A DNA stretch of 64,000 bases from positions 10,734,872-10,798,871 of the forward strand of contig NC_079485.1 of the NCBI RefSeq assembly GCF_026230105.1, in the 5' to 3' direction. Made by a program: the position numbers and the translations under genes. The stretch is from Diorhabda sublineata. Lineage: Eukaryota; Arthropoda; Insecta; Coleoptera; Chrysomelidae. The notes below the pieces were generated by a model, which ran no database searches, was not told the DNA's origin, and was given only the letters and a program-made list of their open reading frames with translations. Shown here piece by piece: positions 23,766 to 34,047 of this stretch. The number at the start of each line of letters is the position of its first letter. The stretch's first letter is position 1.

Positions 23766-25340
23766 GACGTAAAACTACTACCATTGTCTTGCATGGGTCC
23801 ATACTTTAATTTCAACTCTTTCTGATTGAGATAAATGAAAAAATTGTATTATGTTTTATTCACCACTTCATTTCAAAGTATGGCTTCGAAATATCTTGAT
23901 GCTAGTACTAATATTGCCATCACTATTCCACTAGTTGCTTATATTACTATAAACTATACTATAAACTTTGCGTATACATTTTTTGATAATAATTTCCGAG
24001 TAATAGAATAATATATTTATTCTAAATAATATGACGCTAGGATATATTGTCATATGGATTAAAATCTCTTATTTCAGTCCCCAATCATTATCTTCTTCTT
24101 TAGTATTTATTGCATTCAGTTGCACACCATTTTTCATTACTGAATAATGTATAATGATATATCACTGAATATTAGTGTATCTGTTATATTGTTTTATATT
24201 ATCCTTTTAATATATCCATCCAAAAGTATCTGAGATGTTCTTCTAATTAATTGCATTTTTTATTACACAAAGCAGACTCTTATAGCCATAGTAGACATTA
24301 AAATCAAAGAGACGAGGTGCTTGACTCTTAATTTTTTTCATCAATAATAAAACAAGCGATTCAATATTACTAAAAGCTCCATAATTTCAAGCATTCAGAC
24401 ATTGCTAATTAATTTATATGCATGATGCCAGAAACACACCCAACCATACAATGACAACAAATCAGACAAGGAAAATTATACACATCGACCGCATTTTTTA
24501 CATGATATAATTTGCCAAGATTGTGAAATCAAATTAGAAAATCAAATAATGAGTGTAGTGCAAAGTATGACACCTGCACCTTGGTAAATGCCCGACTTTT
24601 ATCGCATATAAGTTTTAAGTGTATATTAACACGCAAATATGTAAGGGTTAAGAATTACTTACTCCAATAATAACTATATGCTGTTCACACCTGTGTTTTC
24701 CCAGCCTGAAGTTTTTTGGTGGGAACATGGTCACACACCTTACATATACCGTGCTTTAACGAGCAGTTCGTATTTATTGGATTTTGTATACATTTTGAGC
24801 ATAGCGAAGGAATTTCTCGATTCAATAATCCCATTATGGTTAGGAGCTTTTTAAAATCACTTTATAAAGAGTCAATAATAATTGAGGTGTTCATGAAAAA
24901 ATATTCCCACGAGAGCATACATAGATCACGAGATGTGGAAGTTAATAACGGAGAAGCAATGAACTGACAACATATAGCGATATCAATTCTGTCACAAAGA
25001 GAGCATGTTGGACACCTTCATATGGCGGAAAAACAACGGCCAATGTTTTCAGCAATAAAAATCAACAAGGCACGAATTGAAGCACTCATTCAAAATTTTT
25101 GACAGGTAATATCGTTAAAACTATGGTAGCGTACACCCTCTGCTCATAAAGATATGACAACCATATTATGGGATTCATATTTTATTTTATCCAGATTGAT
25201 TCCCGAAAGTTGGCCAGACTCTCAAGGAATATCACTAATATGCAAGGTGTGAGAGATTGTGTCATTTTCCCCAATGATAATACTGCTATAGCAACGCAGG
25301 AAATGTGCGACGACTGACGTGGAAAATCTGAGGTTACTAT
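23766..25340. other. Region without supported genes
   Basis: No gene recognised. The 83-codon frame at 24716-24967 and the more balanced coding-like text at about 24890-25090 match no family I can name. Confidence 0.4.
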
Positions 25341-25555
25341 TTGGCTCTCAGTGACAATTTTAACAAGTTAAATCTTGTGAAATTGGTGAAGAAAATACTC
25401 ACGATTGAACATAAAGATAGAGAATATTTTTTCACTGATATTTTGTATACTATAGAGAATAATCCTAAGTCTTTGAAAAGAACAATAACTAGTGACTAAT
25501 TGTGGTTTGTATGAAAAAAGACCATCGATGCTGTGAAGAAGGAAGCGACTAAAAA
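25341..25555 (+). pseudogene. Mariner transposase fragment (middle part)
   Basis: A 50-codon open stretch reads LNLVKLVKKILTIEHKDREY, then FTDILYTIENNPKSLKRTIT and SD, followed by a stop and LWFV. IENNPKSLKRTITSD resembles the mariner segment before the first catalytic Asp (E.DP.FLKRI.TGDE.WV). After it the sequence loses similarity and runs into (TA)n. The match is short and the D-containing box is damaged, so the family is likely rather than certain. Confidence 0.5.
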
Positions 25556-25556
25556 G

Positions 25557-25558
<2 letters not shown>

Positions 25559-25609
<51 letters not shown>
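25559..25609. repeat. (TA)n microsatellite
   Basis: About 51 bp of TA dinucleotide directly after the mariner-like fragment. Confidence 0.98.
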
Positions 25610-25610
<1 letters not shown>

Positions 25611-25612
<2 letters not shown>

Positions 25613-27588
25613 TTTAAAAAAAGTCATTGCCAGCTATATTATGAGCGGTATGACTAAGCAAAGCAAAGTCGCCAATATAAGAGTACATTAGTAAATTATA
25701 ATGGAAAGCTGGTAACTAAAGAAAATATCTTGAAAATGTTTAGACATTGTTCAATCCCCTCACATCAGGTCCGTGATTTAGGATATATTGGTTTCGGTTT
25801 TTCATCATATGCTCGAGAAAATATGAAAAAAATGTTCGATGGTATAGACAGTTACCTAAATTTTTTATGGCAGTTATTGAATTTAAAATATTTCTGTGTA
25901 TTTTCATGATAATAAGCAGGATCGTGTTTTTTCCTTGTGAGATTTATTATTCAAATTAAAATATCAGTAGTACGTATTATTCCTTGACAGTATTGAACTG
26001 CACTGGTAATATGTTTAATGATCTGTGAATATACCAATTTTTAGTAAATTTAAATAATAGATTTAGACTCCGCGTGACGCATTACTTTCATTATTTTAAA
26101 TCATCTTTCGTTCTGTACATGTTCTTCCATTCTTGCAGAGAGGTTAAATGAAATGAAAACTCGTTGCGAACAATTTTCTGCTTTGTCATCTGGTATTTTT
26201 AGATATTTATGATCTCTTTACTCTTTACCGACATAATAGATGGATCTTTTGAACAATAGTATTTTCAATCATATTCACTAATTTCAATTTTAGACCAATG
26301 AGTTTTTCTTTAAAAAATACACATACCACTGGAATAAAACTTTATTTTCATATAATTAGTGAATCGTGAAAGATATAAATTAAATATCTCGATATTATCG
26401 ATATTGTTAGTTTAAAACCAATTATGATTGATTTCAAAATTTGAAACGGGATACATTCGCTTCCGTAATACCAATCACACTCCATCATCAGAAAACTAGA
26501 AGAATTACTCTTCAATTGTTCCATGTGGGTGACCGAGAGTAGTAAGGCTTAATGTGAATAATTATAAGCAAATTCCTAGTCTGTAGAATTGACAACCATA
26601 AAGCGACAATATTCTTTGTATTATCATGAAAAATGATTGAATTTTAATGTGTTCACTTCTGTTTTTGTTTGTTCTATCAATACTATTTTATACGAAATAT
26701 AAAGTTTCATTCATAAACCAGAATCTGAAAGATGATTCTAAGTAACTAATTCTGATACGTGCTCAAGCTGCCATTTATGAACGGTCATCTAGAGGTATCA
26801 CAAATGATAAGTGGAATGTAATTTATCTTTTTTGTGATTATATGTACTTGAGAAATTAATTAGATTTAATTTTATTCACTATTCCATCAATTTTCGATAT
26901 TTTTCCTTCAATGAGAACCTTGTGTCTTGAGTTAAAATGTTACTATCTACTGATAATGTCGCTAAAGACTATCTAATCTAATCTAAAGCGTCTTTGGAAT
27001 AGATGAGAATCACATCTATTTTGGAGCAGTATCATACTTTACAAAATTATTGCTATCAAAGTTCATTGCTACTGTGTTTCATTAAACGACTTATTGTTAT
27101 CTGACATATTTTTTATCTCATCAACTATAATCATTTTTAGGAAATTTTCCCAAATAAAGTATGTTCACACGCCATTAAATCTTAAGCGTAACTATCAAGA
27201 ATCCTGTAACGTTCCATGTTATGGGTGTTGAAAATCTTAGCAAGAGCAAAAATATATGAAGTATAATACCATGAATTTTATTTATACGAAATTTTCTAGA
27301 GCTCATCTTTGTTCTTGAACTTACTTTTTGATATTAGTTAGTCTTAGTTGGATATAAAGCTGTTTGTTCCACATGGTTGCATGTTTAATTGGATAGAACA
27401 AATAATATCATCTTTATTCGTTACTTAAGCACTTTCTGGTTATCTACTTTATTCTCCCTTCAAGAATGTTCATATTCAGTGCCGTAGAAAGCATCGATAG
27501 TTCAACAATTATTGTAGCAACGATTATAATATAAAAAGCTTGTGGTAAGTAAGCCTAACAGAAGTTTACTTATACCGCACCTAATATA
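25611..27588. other. Region without supported genes
   Basis: No coding sequence, tandem repeat or inverted repeat that I could support in these 2 kb. Confidence 0.5.
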
Positions 27589-28790
27589 TACGAGGATATA
27601 TTGAAAAATTCTTAGCCTACTATAGAACAAAACAAAATTTCAATGTCAAAATATTTTATTACTCAACATATTCTCCTCTTAATTGCATACATTCATTACA
27701 GCGAACCTGTAACGTCTATAGACCTTAAAAAAAATAATTCTTCTTGCTCTGCAAACCAGACCTCCACAGCTTTTATTATCTCCTCGTTGGAAGAACATTT
27801 TCGACCTTTAAACTTTTTTCAGTTGAGGAAAGAGATGATTATCGGACGGAGCCAAATCTGGTGAATAAGGGGGGAGTTACAGTAATTCAAACTCTAAATC
27901 ACGAATTTTTTGCATGGCAACATGAGATTTGTGTGCGGGGACGCTGTCTTGCAAAAACAAAACACCTTTGGATAGCTTTCCGCGTCTTTTCTTTTGAATT
28001 TTTTCCCGCAGAGTGTTCAGTAGTGTCGAATAGTAATCTGCAGTTATTGTTCTACCCTTATCCAAAAAATCAATCATGATTACTCCATGGCAATCCCAAG
28101 AAACTGAAGCAAGAACTTTTCCACCACATTTTTGGACACGAAACTTCTTAGGTCTTGGAGAAATAGAGTTTTGCTTTGTTTCTGGATCGTAGAAATGTAC
28201 CCAAGTCTCATCCATAGTAACAATTCGGTTTAAGAAGTCTACATCGTTTTCAAATCGAGCACAAATCGAACGCGATGCTTCTACCCTTGCCCGCTTTTGG
28301 TCAACATTCAAACATGTGGGGATCCATTTTGCAGCAACCTTTCTCATGTCCAAATTGACATGAACTATATGATAAACGCGTTCGTATGAAATATTCAGTG
28401 CTTCAGATATTCGTTTTAGCCCAATTTGACGGTCTGATAAAATCATGTTATGAACTGCATCGATATTTTCGGGGACTGACACAGAAACTGACCTTCCCGA
28501 TCGGTAATCATCTTCAATGGAAAATTTACCTCTTTTGAAGCTTGCAGTCCAATTTTTCACGGTCTCATACGAAGGACATTGATCACCAAGGGTATTAAGC
28601 ATAACTTCGTAAATCTGATTACCTCTAAACCTTTTTAAATACAGGTACTTGATGATGGCTCGATACTCCAATTTTTCGATTTTCACAATTGCGGTAGACA
28701 TCTTTTTCTTTCAATTTATTGCGTAACTCTGGTTTACTTTTTTGACGTCAAACTTTACACTGACACTAATAAGTTATTGTTCGTTGCTAT
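27589..28790 (-). mobile_element. Mariner element, best-preserved copy in the window
   Basis: Encloses a near-complete mariner transposase gene on the minus strand. The 3' end of the element is placed at 27589-27591, where TA is followed by CGAGGATATATTGAAAAATT, typical of a mariner terminus. About 90 bp separate it from the end of the reading frame. I could not find the reverse-complement terminus on the other side (28750-28900), so the 5' end is approximate and the TIR may be lost or diverged. Confidence 0.8.
27679..28701 (-). pseudogene. Mariner transposase (D,D34D), damaged near the C-terminus
   Basis: Cut-and-paste transposase. The first 274 codons are open from ATG at 28701: paired helix-turn-helix regions (LEYRAIIKYLYLKRF; YETVKNW...FKRGKFSIEDDYRSGR; KRISEALNISYERVYHI), the WIP..L linker, MDETWVHFYDPETKQNS with catalytic Asp 1, and LFLQDSVPAHKS with Asp 2. 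A TAA at 27874-27876 then interrupts it, and the same frame resumes with PPYSPDLAPSDNHLFPQLKK carrying Asp 3. Counting through the stop gives 34 residues between Asp 2 and Asp 3, the classic mariner spacing. After LKK a frameshift moves to FKGRKCSSNEEIIKAVEVWF, and another near a T-run leads to the end at 27679. Full length would be about 340 residues, as expected. It is inactive as it stands, with three defects all in the last fifth. The plus-strand frames at 27643-28079 are shadows. Confidence 0.93.
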
Positions 28791-29023
28791 ATATATTCAA
28801 AAGAAATTAGACTTTTATTTTATTTGTTATCAAGATGTTATAAGATTAGTGTATTACCAGCTTTGAAAAGACTAAATTACAACAATTTCATAAACCAAAC
28901 ACACGTTTTCTAGTTTTCAATAATGTTAATTAATAATTACACACAAACGCCACTGGTAATTTATTGTTCTTACAAAATTTAATAATATCGAACTGAGACT
29001 ATGATTTCTTCTATGAAATGAGA

Positions 29024-29124
29024 CATTCATCATTTTGTGTCGTTGATCAAATCCGCCACTTTTAGTGTCTAACATCAAATCCATCAGATTTCGACGTACT
29101 TGCGGAAGCACAAAATGATGAATG
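29024..29124. repeat. Inverted repeat, exact 16-bp arms
   Basis: CATTCATCATTTTGTG at 29024-29039 and its exact reverse complement at 29109-29124, with a 69-bp spacer. It could form a hairpin or be the ends of a very small element. No target duplication is evident. Confidence 0.7.
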
Positions 29125-29320
29125 ATTTCTTTTGTTACTGAAATCTACTTGATCGAGGAAAATATCCCCTCAATTTTCTCTACAAGATATATTACTGTAA
29201 GTAGAATCTCATACATTCATACCAAAACACAGTGAATTTGTTACACATAGTGATATCAATTTTACACCAGTTTGGAAAATAATTCGCAAAAAAAACCAGC
29301 TCTTATCAATTTAATATGAA

Positions 29321-29824
29321 GTGGCTTGTTCCAAAACAGGTCCGTACTCTCGAATCAAAGCGGAAATATTTCTGAAACTAATAATGTCAAATACAAATGT
29401 TGGGACGTCTGACTACAGAAGCTCTCAGAATACAAACCCTATAAAAACATACTCATCTGCACTTAGTCAACCACAATTTCCTACTAAACATCAAGCAATC
29501 GTTTGTCCAGCTGTTGATAACCTGAAAATTCAATATTACCTTATATCACTTGGAGAGCTAATCGATCCAAAAAATATTCTATTCGCATCAAGGCTGTCAA
29601 ACAATAGAATATGCATGTACCTCGCAAATGAAGATATTGTAGAACGCTACATGACATATCATGAAGATCTATCAAAAGTAGATGGCACTAAACTCAAGAA
29701 GGAACTGTTTTCTCACCTACAATTAAACATATCAGAAACAGAACTCTCATGGACCTTACATCTATTCTACATTGGAATATCAATGGCTTTTATAACAATT
29801 TACCAATGTTGCAAACCATCCTAA
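29321..29824 (+). pseudogene. LINE ORF1 (gag-like), internally deleted
   Basis: A 167-codon open frame. Residues about 50-115 read QAIVCPAVDNLKIQYYLISL, then IDPKNILFASRLSNNRICMY and LANEDIVERYMT, a pattern I know from ORF1 proteins of I-type insect LINEs, which bind element RNA. The usual downstream RNA-recognition and CCHC zinc-knuckle regions are missing: the frame runs directly into the start of ORF2 and its last 25 residues are the ORF2 start read in another frame. The start is taken at 29321, but the first in-frame Met matching the family may be Met22. The natural ORF1 would be about two to three times longer. Confidence 0.65.
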
Positions 29825-32065
29825 CCAAACACAAGTGCGAAGTTATTTCTTCTTTAAGAAAAATTTCATCTTCAAGAAACCAATTTCAAATACAATAACA
29901 ACGAACCGTTCAGGTAATTTAACAGCTTCTGCAAGAAGCGAATAAATACTGGAATAGCTAGCGGAGGAATAGCAATATATGTGGAAAAATCTCTCCACGC
30001 TGTACAAATTACGATCCTTACAAACCTAGAAGCCGTAGCTATCTAACTACATACTAATCCAAAAGTAAATCTCTACAATGTATATATTCCTCCAGCATAT
30101 CAAGTAGATACTAAAGAATTAGATGAATTATTGAAACAAATTCCTCAATCTAGAATAATAGTTGGGGACTTCAAGGCCTATAACATCATTTATTAGGACG
30201 CATATCTCTCTATTTTAAATGATGGAAGACAAACTAGATTTAACATACAGTCAGGGCAGGTTACATGTATTAATCTCACTATCTGAGACCCAACTGTGAT
30301 TCCGGCTCTTTCCTGGGATCGACTGGACTATACCTACAACAGTGACCACTATCCAATCGTTATTCATAACAACAAAAAACTAAATCACAATCACGACCTA
30401 TATCCCAAATGGAACTTGAAAAAAGCAGACTGGGCTTTTCAAAATAATTATTTCGAATAGTTTGACAGCTTATATAATTCCAACAGATATAGACGAAGCT
30501 TTGGAAAACCTTATTAGCATCTTTCAGCGAGCAGCAAACATAACAAACTACGCGCCTGAAATGACGCAATCCTGTGCCGTGGTGGAATAGCGACTGCGAA
30601 TCAGCAATTAAGAGCAAGAAAAAAGCTTTAAATAGATATAAAAGATACAATACACCAGCAAACAAAATCGAATTCTTGAAAACTTGAGCCGAAGCTAGAC
30701 GTACAATCAAAAATGCCAAGCGCGAATCCTGGATAGAATACGTCTCTAAAATAAATTATGAAACACCCATGACGGAGGTATGGGAAAGAGTGTTAAAAAT
30801 ATCAGGACTTTATAATCACTCTAATATACAAATGCTAGAGAAAGACGGATGCACAACCACGGATAACTCCAAAATAGTCTCAATACTAGCTAGCACTCAC
30901 ATGTAATTACGATTATACTGTTATTACCCATAAGAGAGAAAGAAAGGGTGAGATAATGATACTGTTCGATGAAAACGAACCCATAAATTTACCCATTACC
31001 ACACAAGAAAATGAGGAGGCTCTTTCAAGACTGAAAGAAACGTCACCAGGACCAGATGAAATACCAGTTGTCTTCTTGAAACATCTCCCCGTAATTGCTC
31101 ACGAATATATCCTTAACCTGTTTCAATACCATTTGGATGCAGCATAACTTTTCTGAAAAATGGCATAAATCCATAATAATTCTAATACTAAAACCACAAA
31201 ACCACAAACCATTAGAACTCATTCTGAATCCTATCGAATTCTATCTCTCACATGTGCTATGTGCAAACTAATGGAAAAATTATAAAAAACCGTTTGTCTG
31301 GACTCTAGAAAAACGAAACCTTATTATATCGGAAGGAACAAAGCGGATTTAGACAACATAGATCAGCCCTGGATAATATCATAGGCTTGTAAAGTGAAAT
31401 CAACGAAGCGTTCGCCCTAAAAACAGCTTTTTAGCTATTTTGACATTGTATGTCATGATAACATCATAAAAAATTATACGAATTCATTATACAAGGTCAC
31501 TGCATGGTTTTTATCAAAAACTTCCTGAAAAAATGAACATTTAAAGTTAAAACCAACGGCATCAGCTCCGAAAAAACATATTTCGAAAATGGTATACCTC
31601 AAGGATCAATCATAAGTCCCACACTCTTTATCATCGCATTTACCGTAACGGAAAAAATATTAAAAACCTCTTCTCACAAAGTCAGGCTTTTATCCAAAAC
31701 TTAGAACTGTGGTCACAAAAAACTGGTTTTACTTTTACAACTACAAAGACACGCTACATTCTTTTCTCAAGACAAAAAAACATACCAAACGTACCGGTAT
31801 TGAAACTTTATAATAAAGACATCAAAAAAAATTCTCGGTATACTATTTGACCACACACTAAGCTGGAACCATCATATAAGAAATCTTCTCCTAGCTTGCG
31901 ACAAACAATTAAGCTTACTGAAAACAAAGAATGGGGTGCAGATCGATAGACATTACTAACACTAACGAACACTTATTCGATCAAAGCTAGACTATGGATC
32001 AATTGTATATACAACAGATAACGAATCGCTTCTGTAAAAACTCGACAGGTTCCACAATTCGTAAT
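29749..32065 (+). pseudogene. LINE ORF2: endonuclease and reverse transcriptase, FADD box deleted
   Basis: The ATG at 29749 opens MDLTSILHWNINGFYNNLPM, the start of an apurinic-type endonuclease, followed by GGIAIYVEKSLHAVQI, VNLYNVYIPPAYQVD, RIIVGDFKAYNII (GDFNAHN box) and a YNSDHYPIVI-like box at about 30335 that carries the catalytic SDH. The RT part includes ETSPGPDEIPVVFLKHLP (about 31045-31090), SGFRQHRSALDNII (31343-31384), ENGIPQGSIISPTLF (about 31585-31628), then FIQNLELWSQKTGF (about 31688) and KLDRFHNS near the end. The stretch between TLF and FIQNLELW lacks the catalytic FADD box entirely, and the domain A aspartate region is also shortened. Many stops and frameshifts are present. 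The 63-codon frame at 30956-31147 and the minus-strand frame at 30360-30719 are fragments or shadows of this gene. Confidence 0.88.
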
Positions 32066-32830
32066 AAATTTCCACTGCATATTTTTCGAGTAAGATTCAA
32101 GCCATGAAAATTTATAAATAATTTTAAAATTTTTATTGTTACAATTATAAAGAAAAATGCAATTGGCCAAATAATTATGGTGGTTTCCAATTAAAACAAA
32201 TGACTAATACAGATTGAATTTTCTTCCTAATTAAAAAATATTTTGAGAACAAAGCTTCCCAGTTAAAATTTAGTCCTTCAGTTCATTTTCTTTTGATGAA
32301 CTAACTACATTAAAACTGGAAAATGTTCAAGAACGTTTTATGGAATAACAACATTTTTAGTTTTCAAAGTTAATTAGCCTACTTATACATGTGGTTAGTT
32401 TATGACTATACTTCAAACATCCTTGACATTTTCACGAAGATGCACTTCTAGGAAAACAAAAACAAACCGAAATAAAAGCTATTCTCTTCACTTGTTGAGC
32501 TCTTTTCTTCTAGGCCAGTATTTTAGCTTAACTAATACATTCTTGGATATATGAGTTTTAAATTTTCATAAAAAATTCCTTGTATTGGAGATGATAGCAG
32601 GTTATATTTTGCATTAGGTTCCCAGCAAGTTACGTCCTATTAGGAAAAAAGAGCTATGACAAGTGGAAGCACTATGAAGACGGGTCAACAATTTCGTGAA
32701 TTTTGAAACACAGGTTTTGTGATCAAACAAACATTTTATTTTAATTTTTTCTTTTTTTGAGTTCTCTAAGCTTTAACCGATTTCTTTATCCTTTCCAAAA
32801 AATAAGATTTGTTGATATCATCAAAATAGG
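32066..32830. other. Gap between the LINE and the next mariner, no gene
   Basis: AT-rich, nothing recognised. Minus-strand frames of 63-65 codons (31973-32190) are partly the LINE in antisense. Confidence 0.5.
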
Positions 32831-34047
32831 TAGAAGGGTTGCTACTTAGGTTTTGAGATATACAAATAAAAACAAGTATTTAGAATTGGATATGGCTTTA
32901 TTGTTTTTCACTATATTCTGCATTGAGATCAATACACTTTATCATACGTTTGAACCAATTGTCCAAGTATTTTTGAGGTACCTCCAAAACATGTGATTTG
33001 AACGCATCAACCGCTTCTTCAGATGAAGAAAAACGATGAGCTTGCAATTATTATCAGCGGGAATGAGAATAAATCATTGGGTGCTGAACATGGACTGTAC
33101 GGCGGGTGACCCATTAATTCGATGTTTTGACTGTTTTTGTTTCAACTAATGTGGCACTGTCGTGGTGGAGAATAATTCGTCTTCTGCCATTAATTTCCCT
33201 GATTTTTTCTAACATTTCTGTCAAGTAATTGCTGATGTACCATTAAGAATCAACCGTTCTACGTTACTCTAATGGAACGGTGGCGACATGTCCGCTTATT
33301 TGAAGAAACAGGCAACCGTTTGCTTCGATTGGATTCGTGTACAAATATCTTTTGTTGAGTTTGGCTCGTCTTGAAAGACCCATTCAGTCGATTGTTGTTT
33401 AGTTTGTATGAAAGATCCAGGATTCATCACCTGTCACGATCTTATATAGGTCTTTTGAAGTACTGTGATTGAATTTTTCTTAGAATTTCTTTGCACCAAT
33501 CGACACGAGCCGTTTTTGAACGATTGTTAAATTATGCAGTAATATCTAACGCGAACAAATATTTTTGACAGCCAATTGTTCATGCAATATTCAATGTATG
33601 CAATTGGAACTAATGCCCAAGTATATCTCATTCTCACGGTGTGTCACATGAAGATTTTGTAATATCAGTTTATCCACAGCAGAGATGTTATCTGGCAAAA
33701 CATCTGATTTTTGACGACCTTCATAAATTCATCTTCTGGTGAAGTGTGACCACGAAGTACGGTGGTTCGAGATAGTGCTTCATCACCAAATTCGAAGCGA
33801 ATTGATCGGCACACTACTGTTGGTTTGAGTCAAGCCGAAAATCATAGGAAATCGTGAAAATGATTGCGATTTAATTCCATTTGTTGACCAAGATGAATGT
33901 TTCAAGTATCTATTAATAACTCAAATAGCACTTGTATGACAACACGTTCTGAGTACGTTCATCATTAAAAATGTTAAACTTTATGATGGAAAAGTCAAAT
34001 TTGACATATTCACATAACATCTCAAAACTTAAGTAGCAACCATCATA
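32831..34047 (-). mobile_element. Mariner element with both TIRs and flanking TA
   Basis: The termini pair as inverted repeats: GGTTGCTACTTAGGTTTTGA at 32837 and, reverse-complemented, GGTTGCTACTTAAGTTTTGA ending at 34041, with one mismatch over 23 bp. TA lies four bases outside each block (32831-32832 and 34046-34047). The total of about 1.2 kb is the normal mariner length and the transposase relic between them is on the minus strand. The insertion boundaries are therefore well defined although the gene is dead. Confidence 0.88.
32890..33970 (-). pseudogene. Mariner transposase relic (third family)
   Basis: Minus-strand motifs in order: KFNHSTSKDLYKIVTGDESW (about 33475-33415), with the first catalytic Asp intact; WVFQDEPN-like and TKDICTRIQSKQTVACFF-like text (about 33390-33310) split over frames; ISGHVATVPLE (about 33305-33270) and RRTV; EMLEKIREINGRRRIILHHD (about 33220-33155), with the second Asp; NIELMGHPPYSPCSAPNDLF (about 33125-33070), where PYSPDLAP has become PYSPCSAP but the Asp after Asn remains; EEAVDAFKSHVLEVPQKYLD (about 33020-32960); and WFKRMIKCIDLNAEYSEKQ (about 32955-32905). 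Stops and frameshifts occur throughout. The family usually codes about 340 residues, and this copy spans that length. Confidence 0.88.

Larger units (their letters stand above)
29300..32065 (+). mobile_element. I-clade LINE, ORF1 plus ORF2, decayed and truncated at the 3' side
   Basis: A non-LTR retrotransposon copy in plus orientation: ORF1, then endonuclease and reverse transcriptase of ORF2. Similarity fades at about 32065, before any RNase H domain or poly(A) or simple-repeat tail. This is unusual, because LINE copies normally lose their 5' rather than 3' end. The 5' boundary is not defined. Confidence 0.85.

Noticed and set aside
27643..28079. Two overlapping plus-strand frames (73 and 111 codons)
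   Set aside because: They are the antisense of the mariner transposase, whose minus-strand frame carries all the motifs.
30360..30719. 119-codon minus-strand frame
   Set aside because: Antisense of LINE ORF2 between its endonuclease and reverse-transcriptase parts; no independent features.
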